Positions 1-8,753 of a stretch of DNA of 64,000 nucleotides are shown here, in pieces (position 1 is the stretch's first letter; every line of letters starts with the position of its first letter). The notes beneath the pieces are model-generated. The model was not told where the DNA came from, made no database searches, and saw nothing but the letters and a program-made list of their open reading frames with translations. Source of the stretch: Hydrogenophaga sp. GTDB lineage: Bacteria; Pseudomonadota; Gammaproteobacteria; Burkholderiales; Burkholderiaceae_C. A program made the position numbers and the translations under genes. The DNA lies in the NCBI RefSeq assembly GCF_026125785.1, contig NZ_JAHCKL010000001.1, positions 190,949 to 254,948 on the forward strand. The letters are read 5' to 3'.

Positions 1-390
1 GACGCGCTGACCGACCTGCCGCTGGACCGCCACCTGGCGGAGTTCCAGCAGAGCGACGCCATCGTGAGCATGCTCGGGGTGTCCTCGGCGCAGTCCTTCC
101 ATGGCGTGAGCGGCGAGGACAACGGCACCGTGACCGCATTCGGCCCCATGCACGAGGCCGACTTCTGGATCAACGCCGGGTATTTCTGCATGCGCCGCGA
201 GATTTTCGACCACATAGAAGAAGGCGATGAACTCGTGGAGAAGCCTTTCCAGCGCCTGATCCAGGCGCGCAAGCTGCGCGTGCACCGCTACAACGGCTTC
301 TGGCAGCAGATGGACACCTTCAAGGACAAGATCACGTACGACCGCATGGAAGGCCGTGGCGACTGCCCCTGGAAGGTGTGGCAACGCTGA
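1..390 (+). CDS. Sugar-1-phosphate nucleotidyltransferase, C-terminal fragment (glucose-1-phosphate cytidylyltransferase-like)
   Basis: The reading frame is open from base 1 and ends with TGA at 388-390, so only the last 129 codons are present and the start lies outside the window. The visible part has the C-terminal pattern of RfbF-type glucose-1-phosphate cytidylyltransferases: an FWINAGYF strand, an EKPFQRL segment, and the ending FWQQMDTFKDK followed by GDCPWKVW. Such enzymes make CDP-glucose or a related NDP-sugar for surface polysaccharides. The catalytic N-terminal GGxGTRL region is not visible, so the nucleotide and sugar cannot be fixed. The next gene, a glycosyltransferase on the same strand, supports a glycan locus. 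Confidence 0.75.
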   Translation, partial: DALTDLPLDRHLAEFQQSDAIVSMLGVSSAQSFHGVSGEDNGTVTAFGPMHEADFWINAGYFCMRREIFDHIEEGDELVEKPFQRLIQARKLRVHRYNGFWQQMDTFKDKITYDRMEGRGDCPWKVWQR

Positions 391-450
391 AGAGCCATTC
401 GCGCCGGCCGCCACACGAAGCGGTCGGTCTGTCAGGACGAGACACCAGAC

Positions 451-1332
451 ATGGCCCAACCCAACTACCGCAGCAGAGTCAGTATCGGTCTGCCCGTCTT
501 CAATGGCGAGAAATACCTGCCGCAGACCATCGAATCGCTGCTGGCGCAGACCTTCGACGACTTTGAACTGATCATCTCGGACAACGCCTCCACCGATCGC
601 ACCGCGGAGATCTGCCGCGCATACGCCGAGCGCGACGCCAGGGTGCGGTACCACCGCAACGAAGCCAACATAGGCTTGTACCGGAACTTCAACCGCGTAT
701 TCCAGTTGTCTTCCAGCGCGTACTTCAAGTGGGCGGCGGCAGACGACATCTGTGGGGCCAGACTCATCGAGCGCTGTGTGGAGGTGCTGGACGCCGACCC
801 GCAGGCGGTGCTCGTCTATGCGAAGACGGTATTTATCGACGAGCAGCAGCGTGAACTGGTGGTGGACTATCCGGGGTGGCACCTGCCATCACCCGATCCG
901 GTCGAGCGAATGGCGTTTGCCATCCAGGCCGGCCACTGGGTAACAGCCTGCGAAGGTTTGATCCGCTCCTCCGCGCTGAGACAGACCCCGCTGTTTCCGA
1001 CCTACTATGGAGGCGACCGTGCCCTGCTGTGCAGGCTTGCCCTGTTCGGCACGTTTCAGGAGTTGCCCGAACGACTGGCCTTTAAGCGCTTGCATGCCAG
1101 CAATTCGACAGGCCATGCCTCCGATGCCGACTGGTTCCCGGACAAGGCGGCCTACCAGTCCTGGACGCTGTACCGCGACTACCTGAAGATCATCGCGGGT
1201 TCGCCTTTTTCGCTGAGCCAGAAAACGCGGCTGCTGAAGGCGGCTGCACGGCGCATGTACTGGAGCAAGTCCAGCCTGCGGCAGGAGATGCGCCAGTACG
1301 TCAGGAATGTCCTGCGATCCGGCGATTCCTGA
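451..1332 (+). CDS. Family 2 glycosyltransferase
   Basis: A 293-residue protein with the GT-A fold N-terminus of GT2 enzymes: SIGLPVFNGEKYLPQTIESLLAQTF (beginning near residue 11), then ELIISDNASTDRTAEIC. The acidic metal/nucleotide-binding motif is WAAADDIC near residue 95, in place of the usual DDD. The C-terminal third is basic and helical with no clear membrane segment, so it is probably a cytosolic transferase acting on a lipid-linked intermediate. It starts at ATG 451, 60 bp after the nucleotidyltransferase, and likely shares its transcript. Donor and acceptor cannot be read from the sequence. Confidence 0.85.
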   Translation: MAQPNYRSRVSIGLPVFNGEKYLPQTIESLLAQTFDDFELIISDNASTDRTAEICRAYAERDARVRYHRNEANIGLYRNFNRVFQLSSSAYFKWAAADDICGARLIERCVEVLDADPQAVLVYAKTVFIDEQQRELVVDYPGWHLPSPDPVERMAFAIQAGHWVTACEGLIRSSALRQTPLFPTYYGGDRALLCRLALFGTFQELPERLAFKRLHASNSTGHASDADWFPDKAAYQSWTLYRDYLKIIAGSPFSLSQKTRLLKAAARRMYWSKSSLRQEMRQYVRNVLRSGDS

Positions 1333-1344
1333 GCGGGCCCTCCC

Positions 1345-1382
1345 AAAAAAAATCAGCCCCTCGCGCAGGACGGGAGGGGCTG
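1345..1382 (-). terminator. Rho-independent terminator of the minus-strand lipoprotein gene
   Basis: A perfect 9-bp stem, CAGCCCCTC (1354-1362) with GAGGGGCTG (1374-1382), is followed on the minus strand by a run of eight U residues (the A-run at 1345-1352). No U-run follows in the plus direction, so it serves the convergent lipoprotein gene ending at 1404. Confidence 0.9.
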
Positions 1383-1403
1383 TTCGAGCGCGGCGAGGTG
1401 GCC

Positions 1404-3833
1404 TTACTTGGGAACGATCGCGAACTGCGGCTCGTAGCGGAACTCCTCGTCGAGCGCAGGCGTCATGCCCTTCCACTTGGTATAGGCTGCAGCGGCATTG
1501 GACACACCGGCGTTGGCCGCTGCAGCGAGGGTTCCACGTGCGATGGCCGCGTAGGCCTGCGGGTCGCCGGGGTAGGCCTCCTCATTCATCGGCACCTGGC
1601 TGCAGGCGCGTCCGACCATGCTGGAGAAGTTGGCCGCGAACAGCGCACTCCAGGTACTGAAGTACTGCATGTTGTTCGGGTTGGCGATCAACATATCAGC
1701 CACCGCGCCTTTGCTCGCACAGAAGCCGTTAGCGTCGTTCATGAAGCGGCCCACGTTGAACTTGCTGATCACGTTGAGCACATCGCGGGCCTTGGGCTCG
1801 TTGTTCTCGGCCAGGCGGGCGAAGATCATGCCCATGAAGTCGTTCTGCCAGGGAATGGTCGCAGCGGGTTCGTCGAAAAGGCCGAGTGCGCCCAGGGGCG
1901 ACATTTCCGTGCTGCTCGCTGTGCGCGTCGCGTACCAGTTGATGTTGTTGGCCAGCATGGCCTTGTAGAAGGCGCGCTGCGGGTGTGAATCTGGCACTAT
2001 GAAGGCCGCCTCGCTCAATGAGCGCATGGCCCAGGCTTGGCCACGCATCTGTTCCTGGTTGACCAGGCCCAGGGCGCCGCCTCGCGTGCCTGCTTCGTTG
2101 ATGGCCAAGTTCCAACTGGCCCAGAACAAGGTCTCATCGAGATAGTAGGCATCGCCCGTGATCAGGTAGGGAATGTAGGCGAACGATGGCTGGTGAGCGC
2201 GGTCGGCCGTCCATTCGGTCGAGCCGCTACCCTCGGGCACACGGGGGTTGGACCGGTCAGGGTAGCCGAGTGTGATGTTGGGATATCGCTGCACGTCCAG
2301 AGGCTGGTCGGTGTTCTCGTCTCTGTAGTGGATGGGCACGCCGCCCGCCGCATCGGCATTGGCCATCATGCTGGCGCGGGCCCGATCATCCTGCGTGATC
2401 AGATACAGCGCCGTCCAGCGCGGCAGCGGCCCAATATCCGGACGGCCACCGGTCATCGGGAAATAGGTCGTCACCAAGGCCGAGCCCATGGGCTTGGTGT
2501 TGGAGGCTGCCAGGGCCGCGGCCTCGTCCGCAAGGACCGAGCTTGGCACGTTCAGTCCCAGGTTGTAGTTCCAGGCCACCTTGGTATCCAGGAAGTAGGG
2601 CATGTTGTGGCGCAGGCGGTACTGCGGCGCGGTGCCGGTCCAGACCACCTTGTGCCAGCGTGCGTGGTGGTTGTGCGTCAACTTGGGCTGGGTGTGCACC
2701 GTCTGACCATTCTGTTTGATGGTCATGTCGTAGGTGATGTTGGAGGGGCTGGCCTTGAAGGTCCAGTTGTTCTCCATCACCACGTCGGTGCGGATGCGCG
2801 CGCCACCTTCGTAGATGCGGGTGTGCAGGCGGGCCGTGAGGTGCGGATGGACCTCATTGGTGCTGGCGTTGCGCAGCGGCGCGACCACGGTGTACTCGGT
2901 GGCCACGCTGCCGGCGAGACGGCGCCCCTTGTTCTGCGCGATCTGCTGCACCAGCAGGTCTTGCGGCCGGGCCACCAGCGTGGCGGTCACGGTATTGCCG
3001 CTGTAGATCTTGGCCTCGATCTCCATGTTCCAGGCCGGCGAAGCGGGCACGTTGGGCGTGCTGGTGGTCTTGGCCGCGGAGTAGAGATTGACCAGGCGGG
3101 CCTGATTGGCCTGCAGGTTGCTCACCTGGGCGCTGAGCACCGCGAAGCGGACCGAACCGTCCACGTGCGAATTGACCTCGTCCATCTGCAAGGGCACCGA
3201 GGCGCCCGTGCTGTCGCGGGCGACCAGGCCCTGCGACGCGGCGAGCTGTCCGGCCTTGAATGGCTGGCCGAACGTGATGGGCAGCGACGCCTGGGCCGTG
3301 CCGGAAGAGACCTCGACGCAGGTGATGGCGGCGCTGTCGCAAGCCAGGCCACCTGTGCCGGCTGCGGGTGCCGGGGCGGGAGCAGGTGCCGGAGCGGGGG
3401 CAGGTGCCGGAGCGGGGGCAGGTGCCGGAGCGGGGGCAGGTGCCGGAGCGGGTGCAGGTGCCGGAGCGGGTGCAGGTGCCGGGGCGGGTGCAGGCGCCGG
3501 AGCGGGTGCAGGTGCCGGGGCGGGTGCCGGGGCGGGTGCCGGGGCGGGTGCCGGGGCGGGTGCAGGGGCGGGAGTCGACGGGCGCGAAGGGCGCGGTGCT
3601 GGTGCAGGGGCCGGCGCAGGAGCTGGTGCAGGCGCCGGAGCGGGAGACGTCGACGGAGCCGGGGCGGGCGCCGGTGCGGGCGCTGGTGTCCCGGCGATGC
3701 CGTCGGTACCTGCGAGCACGGTGTCGCCACCGCCGCCACCGCCGCAGCCGGCGAGGGCGGTCATCAGGAAGAGGGCTGAGAGCCACCGGCGATCCACGGA
3801 GAGTCCGTTCTGGGCGTGCGTCTTGGAATTCAT
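1404..3833 (-). CDS. Large lipoprotein with Ala-Pro repeat linker and predicted polysaccharide-active C-terminal region
   Basis: An 809-residue protein. The N-terminus is a lipoprotein signal ending in LAGC (Cys30) followed by a run of six glycines. Residues about 48-157 are almost pure Ala-Pro, the kind of stiff spacer that carries a domain away from the membrane. The remaining ~650 residues begin with a segment (ITFGQPFKAGQL, then VPLQMDEVNSHVDGSVRFAVLS) resembling the N-terminal RIFT-barrel of PcRGLX/YetA-like polysaccharide lyases. The C-terminal half has helical, Trp/Tyr-rich repeats suggestive of an alpha/alpha toroid. I infer an outer-membrane or periplasmic enzyme or binding protein acting on the polysaccharide of this locus; the enzymatic assignment is tentative. 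The gene is transcribed against its neighbours and has its own terminator. Confidence 0.7.
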   Translation of the reverse strand: MNSKTHAQNGLSVDRRWLSALFLMTALAGCGGGGGGDTVLAGTDGIAGTPAPAPAPAPAPSTSPAPAPAPAPAPAPAPAPRPSRPSTPAPAPAPAPAPAPAPAPAPAPAPAPAPAPAPAPAPAPAPAPAPAPAPAPAPAPAPAPAPAPAPAPAPAPAAGTGGLACDSAAITCVEVSSGTAQASLPITFGQPFKAGQLAASQGLVARDSTGASVPLQMDEVNSHVDGSVRFAVLSAQVSNLQANQARLVNLYSAAKTTSTPNVPASPAWNMEIEAKIYSGNTVTATLVARPQDLLVQQIAQNKGRRLAGSVATEYTVVAPLRNASTNEVHPHLTARLHTRIYEGGARIRTDVVMENNWTFKASPSNITYDMTIKQNGQTVHTQPKLTHNHHARWHKVVWTGTAPQYRLRHNMPYFLDTKVAWNYNLGLNVPSSVLADEAAALAASNTKPMGSALVTTYFPMTGGRPDIGPLPRWTALYLITQDDRARASMMANADAAGGVPIHYRDENTDQPLDVQRYPNITLGYPDRSNPRVPEGSGSTEWTADRAHQPSFAYIPYLITGDAYYLDETLFWASWNLAINEAGTRGGALGLVNQEQMRGQAWAMRSLSEAAFIVPDSHPQRAFYKAMLANNINWYATRTASSTEMSPLGALGLFDEPAATIPWQNDFMGMIFARLAENNEPKARDVLNVISKFNVGRFMNDANGFCASKGAVADMLIANPNNMQYFSTWSALFAANFSSMVGRACSQVPMNEEAYPGDPQAYAAIARGTLAAAANAGVSNAAAAYTKWKGMTPALDEEFRYEPQFAIVPK
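3360..3700 (-). repeat. GC-rich 6/12/18-bp tandem repeat encoding (Ala-Pro)n
   Basis: Imperfect tandem copies of the unit GGTGCCGGAGCGGGGGCA and shorter versions run through the lipoprotein linker. The period is a multiple of three, so copy-number change would lengthen or shorten the Ala-Pro spacer without shifting the frame. The repeat is open in all frames on both strands, which explains spurious Gly-Ala, Arg-Cys and His-Pro-rich reading frames here. Confidence 0.85.
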
Positions 3834-4609
3834 GGGTTTAAAAGTAACGCTAATGTGTTGAGATCTGGGTGGTTCAGTGACTCTGGAAGGTCTCTTTTGA
3901 ATGCCTTTTTCGCATGCTTCGCGGGCTCATTGCAATTCCAGTGGCTTGGGTGCCCTGACTGTTCTTCGCCCATCGTGGAAATAACTGTAGCCAGCACGTT
4001 TGTGCGGAAATTTCTTTCCCGACGGGGCGGGCCAATAGTGCGACATGCGGTCAATGGAGAAAGGGAATTGAAAAAAGGAGAGGGCGAGTTTGTAAGCGAC
4101 GTAGCAAATTGATACAAACTCGTCCGCCAATAGATTGGGTCAATTCCCGGGTTCAGCTCTCACAACACGAGGGACTGCGAAGTGGACTGCGCTGGCCATT
4201 TTGCAGTGCGGAAACCTTCGAGTGGTTTGAGGTTCCGGACACTGCGTCCGGCCTCCCGTCTCACCAGCAAGGGCCGTGCCGGAGGCCCTCTGCTCTTCAT
4301 GTTCCCTGGGCACCACTGCGCCCGGGGGTATTCTCTCTGACCGGTGTGACCGAGATGTTCGGGAGTGTTACGAGTTGAATATTTGTGCGGAAAGCACGGG
4401 CCTCGCGGGCGTTCGTGCGCCGCAGCAGGGCTTCTCTGGTAGGGTCCGACCTCGCACTTTCACAGGCCTGTCAGATGGGGCTGAGAGAGTGGGCCCGGTG
4501 AGCGGCCGGGGCGGCTTGCCAACGCAGGGACTGCAACGCAGCCCATGGGATCCTCAGGGGGGCCAGACAGATCCGCAAATCAGACAATGTCCCATATTTC
4601 AATTAAGGC
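3834..4609. other. 776-bp spacer, relatively AT-rich at its left end, hairpin-rich at its right, with iterated GTGCGGAAA
   Basis: No convincing gene lies here between the divergent lipoprotein gene and the HAD-UbiA gene. The 9-mer GTGCGGAAA occurs at 4002-4010, 4206-4214 and 4385-4393, all on the plus strand. Between 4230 and 4420 four potential hairpins follow one another: CCGGAC/GTCCGG (4235-4251), GGGCC/GGCCC (4271-4288), CCCTGGGC with GCCCGGG (4304-4326) and GCACG/CGTGC (4394-4418). The spacer probably holds promoters for both divergent genes and a structured 5' leader for the plus-strand genes. No sigma-70 box pair is convincing. Confidence 0.55.
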
Positions 4610-6061
4610 ATGATGAGCGCAATCGATTTCCCATTGGTGGTGGATTTGGACGGCACGTTGACGCCGACCGATACCCTGGTTGAATCGATCATCAAATTGA
4701 TCAAGCAATCGCCATTGAATTTGCTGAGGCTGCCATTTCAATTGATGAGAGGCCGCTCGGAATTCAAATCCTGGGTTGCCAGCCGAGTTGGTATTTCGGC
4801 GGAAGTTTTGCCGTATCGCGAATCGCTATTGGCCTATTTAAAGGAAGAAAAGGCCAAAGGACGGCGAATTGTCCTGGCAACGGCTGCACACCGTTCGATT
4901 GCGGACGGAGTGGCTGCGCACCTGGGCCTGTTCGACCATGTCATGGCCTCCGACGATGGCGGCGCGAACCTCAAGGGCCCGGCCAAGCTGGCCGCGATTC
5001 AGAAAGAGGTGGGGGGCGATTTCGTTTACGCGGGAGACAGTTCCGCGGATATTCCGGTCTGGAAAGGCGCCCGTGCCGCGGTGCTGGTCAATGTGTCGGC
5101 CGGGGTGGCGGCCGATGTCCGGAAAAGCGTGCCGGTGGAGCGTGAAATATCTCGCGAAAAAACCGGATTGGCGGTCTGGCTGAAAGCCTTGCGCGTGCAC
5201 CAATGGATGAAGAACCTGCTGTTGTTCGTCCCCATGTTGACTGCCTTTTCCTTTTCCGATCCCACGGATATCGTCCATATCCTGGTGGCGTTCGTGGCCT
5301 TTTCGCTGACCGCATCGGCCACCTATGTGGTCAATGATCTCTGGGATCTGGAGAGCGACCGCGCGCATCCCCGGAAAAGCCAGCGTCCTTTTGCGAGCGC
5401 CCGGCTGCCGATCCAGAACGGCCTGGCGGTGGCGGCGGTGTTCCTGGTGGCCGCTTTTGCCATGGCGCTGTCCATGTCCCTGGGCCTGTTCCTGATCCTG
5501 CTGGTGTACCTGGTTCTTACCAGTGCTTACAGCTGGGTCCTCAAGGAATACGTCCTGATGGATGTGATCATGCTCTCGGTGCTCTACACGCTGCGCATCG
5601 TCGCGGGTGCCATCGCCATCGAGGAAACCACCAGTTCCTGGCTGCTGGCGTTCTCGGTCTTTGTCTTCCTGAGCCTGGCGCTGGTCAAACGCTGCGCGGA
5701 ACTGGTAACCCTGGAGCAGGCTGGCAAGCTCACCACCAAGGGGCGCGACTACCGGGTGACCGATCTGGTGGTGCTCTGGCCGCTGGGGGTGGGCGCGGCG
5801 CTCTCGGCGGTGGTCGTGTTCGGGCTGTTCATCAGCGCGCCGGAGACCCAGGGGCGCTACCTCAGCCCGCAACTGCTCTGGTTCACCGCGCTGGGCCTCA
5901 TTTATTGGCTGTCGCGCCTGTGGGTGAAGACCTCACGCGGTGAGATGCACGACGACCCGGTGGTCTACGCGCTGAAGGACCGGGGCAGTCGCCTGACCGT
6001 GATCGGCATGGTGGTGGTGATGCTGATTGCTCGTTTCTTCCCGGTGCCGGGTTTTCTCTGA
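4610..6061 (+). CDS. HAD phosphatase-UbiA prenyltransferase fusion protein
   Basis: A 483-residue, two-domain membrane protein. Residues about 8-185 form a HAD-superfamily phosphatase with the nucleophile motif DLDGTLTPTDT, a VLATAA motif II, and a DSSADIPVW acidic motif IV. Residues about 195-483 form a UbiA-type membrane prenyltransferase with the prenyl-diphosphate-binding motif NDLWDLESDRAHPRK and several hydrophobic segments. This arrangement matches proteins related to decaprenyl-phosphate phosphoribosyltransferase, where a separate phosphatase removes the 5-phosphate; here both activities could be on one chain. The role as polyprenyl-phosphoryl-pentose synthase is inferred. ATG 4610 and ATG 4613 are both possible; AAGG at 4605-4608 sits close to either. 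Confidence 0.8.
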   Translation: MMSAIDFPLVVDLDGTLTPTDTLVESIIKLIKQSPLNLLRLPFQLMRGRSEFKSWVASRVGISAEVLPYRESLLAYLKEEKAKGRRIVLATAAHRSIADGVAAHLGLFDHVMASDDGGANLKGPAKLAAIQKEVGGDFVYAGDSSADIPVWKGARAAVLVNVSAGVAADVRKSVPVEREISREKTGLAVWLKALRVHQWMKNLLLFVPMLTAFSFSDPTDIVHILVAFVAFSLTASATYVVNDLWDLESDRAHPRKSQRPFASARLPIQNGLAVAAVFLVAAFAMALSMSLGLFLILLVYLVLTSAYSWVLKEYVLMDVIMLSVLYTLRIVAGAIAIEETTSSWLLAFSVFVFLSLALVKRCAELVTLEQAGKLTTKGRDYRVTDLVVLWPLGVGAALSAVVVFGLFISAPETQGRYLSPQLLWFTALGLIYWLSRLWVKTSRGEMHDDPVVYALKDRGSRLTVIGMVVVMLIARFFPVPGFL

Positions 6062-6075
6062 GCCCGGCGCGACCC

Positions 6076-7314
6076 ATGATGCTGTCCGCGCCTCCTGGGG
6101 CCCCCGCGGCGCACCGGCGCCTGGTGGCCGCGTGCTGCCTGGTCTACTTCACCCTGGCGTATGCGCTGGCGGTGCAGTGGTTCCACCGTGGCTACTTCGA
6201 CGTATTCAACATATTTTTTGACGCCGACCCCAACACCAACCTGGCGTCTTTCGCCCATGGCTGGTGGGGAGGCCGCAACGCGCCCACCCACCCGCTGCTG
6301 GAACTTGTTTCCCTGCCGGCACTGTGGGTGGGGGGGCTGGCGAGCCTGGCTGGCGCTGGAGCCGAGGCCGTTTCGCGCGTGCGCGAATACGTGGGATTGG
6401 CCTATACACCGGCGTGCGCTGCCCTGTCCATCGCGGTGTTTCACCGCACGCTGTCGCGCCTGCATCTGGCGCCGCGCGATGCGCTGCTGGCCACGGCGGT
6501 GTTCGCGCTGAGCTTCTCCAGCCTGCTGTTCGCCGTGGTGGTGGAGAGCTACGCGTTCTCCGGGCTGCTGATCGCGGTGCTGCTCCACTGGTACGTGGTG
6601 TGCCGGCAGGCGGGGCGAGGGCACCACGGCGTGTGGTTCCTGCTGGCCGTGGCCCTGGCGGGCGTGACGATCACCAACGTGGCGGTGGCCGGCATCGCCT
6701 ACCTGTTCTTCCTGCGCTGCGTGGAGCAGCGCTCCTGGCCCGCCGCCCTGTGGCGCAGCGCGCTCTATGGTGCGACGGCCTTGCTGCTGGTGCTGTCCGT
6801 ATACGCGGGCCTGTTGCAACTGCTGGGGGTGCAAGCCGGTGTGGAGGGCGGTGCGCGCTGGGTGGGGCAGCATGCCTCGTCCTCGGTCTACCGTTATGTC
6901 GCCAACATGATCAACCTGCTGTGCGCCGGCTTCTCCACCTACGTGGTGGTGCTGCCGTTCTACTGGGAGGGCAAGATCAGCGTGGCGCGCGGTGCCCGCG
7001 ACTGGCCGCTGATCGCCGCCATCCTGGTGCTGGCGCTGGTGCTCGCGCTTTCGGTACGCAGGCGGATGCCGCGCATGGGGTGGGGCGAACTGCCCTGGCT
7101 GCTGGGCGCCATGCTGGCTTTCCATGCCTTGCTCCACGGTTTCTTCGGCTACGAGATGCTGCTCTACAGCCTGCACTGGCTCGCACCATTGACGCTCATG
7201 CTGGTGCCCGTCATGGTGCATCACCGGCGCATCACGCTGGCGCTGCTGCCCGTCATGGTGCTGGCCAACCTGCACTTCATGCTGGGGGTGGGCGAGCTCA
7301 TGCGCGCGGCCTGA
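6076..7314 (+). CDS. Polytopic membrane protein, GT-C glycosyltransferase-like (unassigned)
   Basis: A 412-residue protein with roughly ten hydrophobic segments. The first (about residues 18-38) is followed by an extracytoplasmic loop containing FFDADPNTN and a WGGRNAPTHPLLE segment. An acidic motif in the first loop is the hallmark of GT-C glycosyltransferases, which use polyprenyl-phosphate sugars on the outer face of the membrane. I do not recognise a specific family. It starts 14 bp after the HAD-UbiA gene, so the two are almost certainly cotranscribed. That suggests this protein may use the lipid-linked sugar made by its neighbour, an inference from context only. Confidence 0.55.
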   Translation: MMLSAPPGAPAAHRRLVAACCLVYFTLAYALAVQWFHRGYFDVFNIFFDADPNTNLASFAHGWWGGRNAPTHPLLELVSLPALWVGGLASLAGAGAEAVSRVREYVGLAYTPACAALSIAVFHRTLSRLHLAPRDALLATAVFALSFSSLLFAVVVESYAFSGLLIAVLLHWYVVCRQAGRGHHGVWFLLAVALAGVTITNVAVAGIAYLFFLRCVEQRSWPAALWRSALYGATALLLVLSVYAGLLQLLGVQAGVEGGARWVGQHASSSVYRYVANMINLLCAGFSTYVVVLPFYWEGKISVARGARDWPLIAAILVLALVLALSVRRRMPRMGWGELPWLLGAMLAFHALLHGFFGYEMLLYSLHWLAPLTLMLVPVMVHHRRITLALLPVMVLANLHFMLGVGELMRAA

Positions 7315-7331
7315 GCGAGCGTGTCGAATGC

Positions 7332-7348
7332 AACGCCAAGGGCGTTTT
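7332..7348 (+). terminator. Weak hairpin with short U-run
   Basis: AACGCC (7332-7337) pairs with GGCGTT (7341-7346) around a 3-nt loop, followed by only four T residues. It sits between the GT-C-like gene and ugd and could attenuate transcription, but it is marginal. Confidence 0.3.
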
Positions 7349-7422
7349 CGATGGCGTGATGGCCTGGCGCCGTGGCTATCATGTTCCGATTTGTGCGGCA
7401 GTTTTCCTGAGAAACCAAGATC

Positions 7423-8745
7423 ATGAAAGTCACAGTGGTAGGGACGGGTTACGTGGGGCTGGTCAGCGGGGCCTGCCTGTCGGAGGTGGGCAACGATGTG
7501 CTGTGTCTGGACCTCAATCCGGACAAGATCCGCATCCTCGAGGAAGGTGGCATCCCCATCTACGAACCGGGCCTGCAGGAAATGGTCCGCCGCAACGTGC
7601 AGGCGGGCCGCCTGCGCTTTACCACGGACATCGACCGCGCGGTGCACCACGGCACCATCCAGTTCATCGCGGTCGGTACGCCGCCCGACGAAGACGGTTC
7701 GGCCGACATGCGCTACGTGCTGGCCGCGGCCCGCAACATCGGCCAGCGGATGACCGACTACAAGGTGGTGGTCGACAAGAGCACGGTGCCCGTGGGCACC
7801 GCCGACCGCGTCAACGAGGCGATCGGCGAGGAGTTGCGCAAGCGCGGCGTGCAGACGCCGTACTCGGTGGTGTCCAACCCCGAGTTCCTCAAGGAAGGTG
7901 CCGCGGTGGACGACTTCATGCGGCCGGACCGCATCATCGTGGGTGCCAGCGACGAGCAGGCCATCCACCTCATGCGCGCGCTGTACTCGCCCTTCCAGCG
8001 CAACCATGAGCGCCTCATCGTCACCGACGTGCGCAGCGCCGAACTCACCAAGTACGCGGCCAACGCCATGCTGGCCACGCGCATCAGCTTCATGAACGAA
8101 CTGGCCAACCTGGCCGAGAAGCTGGGCGCGGACATCGAGATGGTCCGCCAGGGCATTGGTTCCGACCCGCGCATTGGCTATCACTTCCTGTACCCCGGCT
8201 GCGGCTACGGTGGCTCCTGCTTTCCCAAGGACGTCAAGGCCCTGATCAAGACCGCGGCAGACGAAGCCGACATCGACCTGCAGGTGCTCACGGCGGTGGA
8301 AGCCGCCAACGACGCACAGAAGCATGTGCTGGGCCGCAAGATCCAGTCGCGGCTGGGGCAGGATCTCAAGGGCCGCCATTTCGCGGTCTGGGGCCTGGCT
8401 TTCAAACCCAATACCGACGACATGCGCGAGGCACCCAGCCTCGCTCTGCTCGATGACCTCCTGGGCGCGGGTGCCACGGTCACCGCCTACGACCCGGTGG
8501 CCATGCACGAGGCGCAGCGCGTGGTGGCCGGGCGCGACGGCGTGAGCTACGCCAAGACGCCCAACGAGGCGCTGGAGGGCGCGGACGCGCTGGTGATCGT
8601 GACCGAGTGGAAGGAGTTCCGCAGTCCGGACTTCGACCTCATCAAGGCCAAGCTCAAGCAGCCTCTGATCGTGGATGGGCGCAACCTCTACGATCCCGCC
8701 TTCGTGCGCGGCCAGGGCTTCGAGTACCTGCCCATCGGGCGTTAG
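7423..8745 (+). CDS. ugd: UDP-glucose 6-dehydrogenase
   Basis: A 440-residue enzyme that oxidises UDP-glucose to UDP-glucuronate in two NAD-dependent steps, supplying uronic acid for acidic exopolysaccharide. The NAD-binding motif [13 protein letters not shown] is at the extreme N-terminus. The catalytic cysteine is Cys266 within [11 protein letters not shown]. The family signatures [15 protein letters not shown] and the C-terminal [17 protein letters not shown] are all intact, and the length is typical. The spacer before it contains TATCAT at 7376-7381 as a possible -10 and a TTTGTGCGG motif at 7387-7395. It starts at ATG 7423. Confidence 0.96.
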   Translation: MKVTVVGTGYVGLVSGACLSEVGNDVLCLDLNPDKIRILEEGGIPIYEPGLQEMVRRNVQAGRLRFTTDIDRAVHHGTIQFIAVGTPPDEDGSADMRYVLAAARNIGQRMTDYKVVVDKSTVPVGTADRVNEAIGEELRKRGVQTPYSVVSNPEFLKEGAAVDDFMRPDRIIVGASDEQAIHLMRALYSPFQRNHERLIVTDVRSAELTKYAANAMLATRISFMNELANLAEKLGADIEMVRQGIGSDPRIGYHFLYPGCGYGGSCFPKDVKALIKTAADEADIDLQVLTAVEAANDAQKHVLGRKIQSRLGQDLKGRHFAVWGLAFKPNTDDMREAPSLALLDDLLGAGATVTAYDPVAMHEAQRVVAGRDGVSYAKTPNEALEGADALVIVTEWKEFRSPDFDLIKAKLKQPLIVDGRNLYDPAFVRGQGFEYLPIGR

Positions 8746-8753
8746 GCGTTCCT

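Noticed and set aside
3360-3700. Repeated units that might suggest a CRISPR array
   Set aside because: Units are contiguous, in frame with a coding sequence, and lack unique spacers of constant length; there are no cas genes.
2037-3779. A 580-codon plus-strand reading frame and other frames through the Ala-Pro repeat
   Set aside because: Caused by the repeat and high GC; the minus-strand lipoprotein has a coherent signal peptide and terminator.
8607-8753. ATG 8607 as the start of the ligase-like protein
   Set aside because: It would overlap ugd by 138 bp and add an Arg/Gln-rich tail with no membrane segment; starts at 8754, 8826 or 8895 are more likely.
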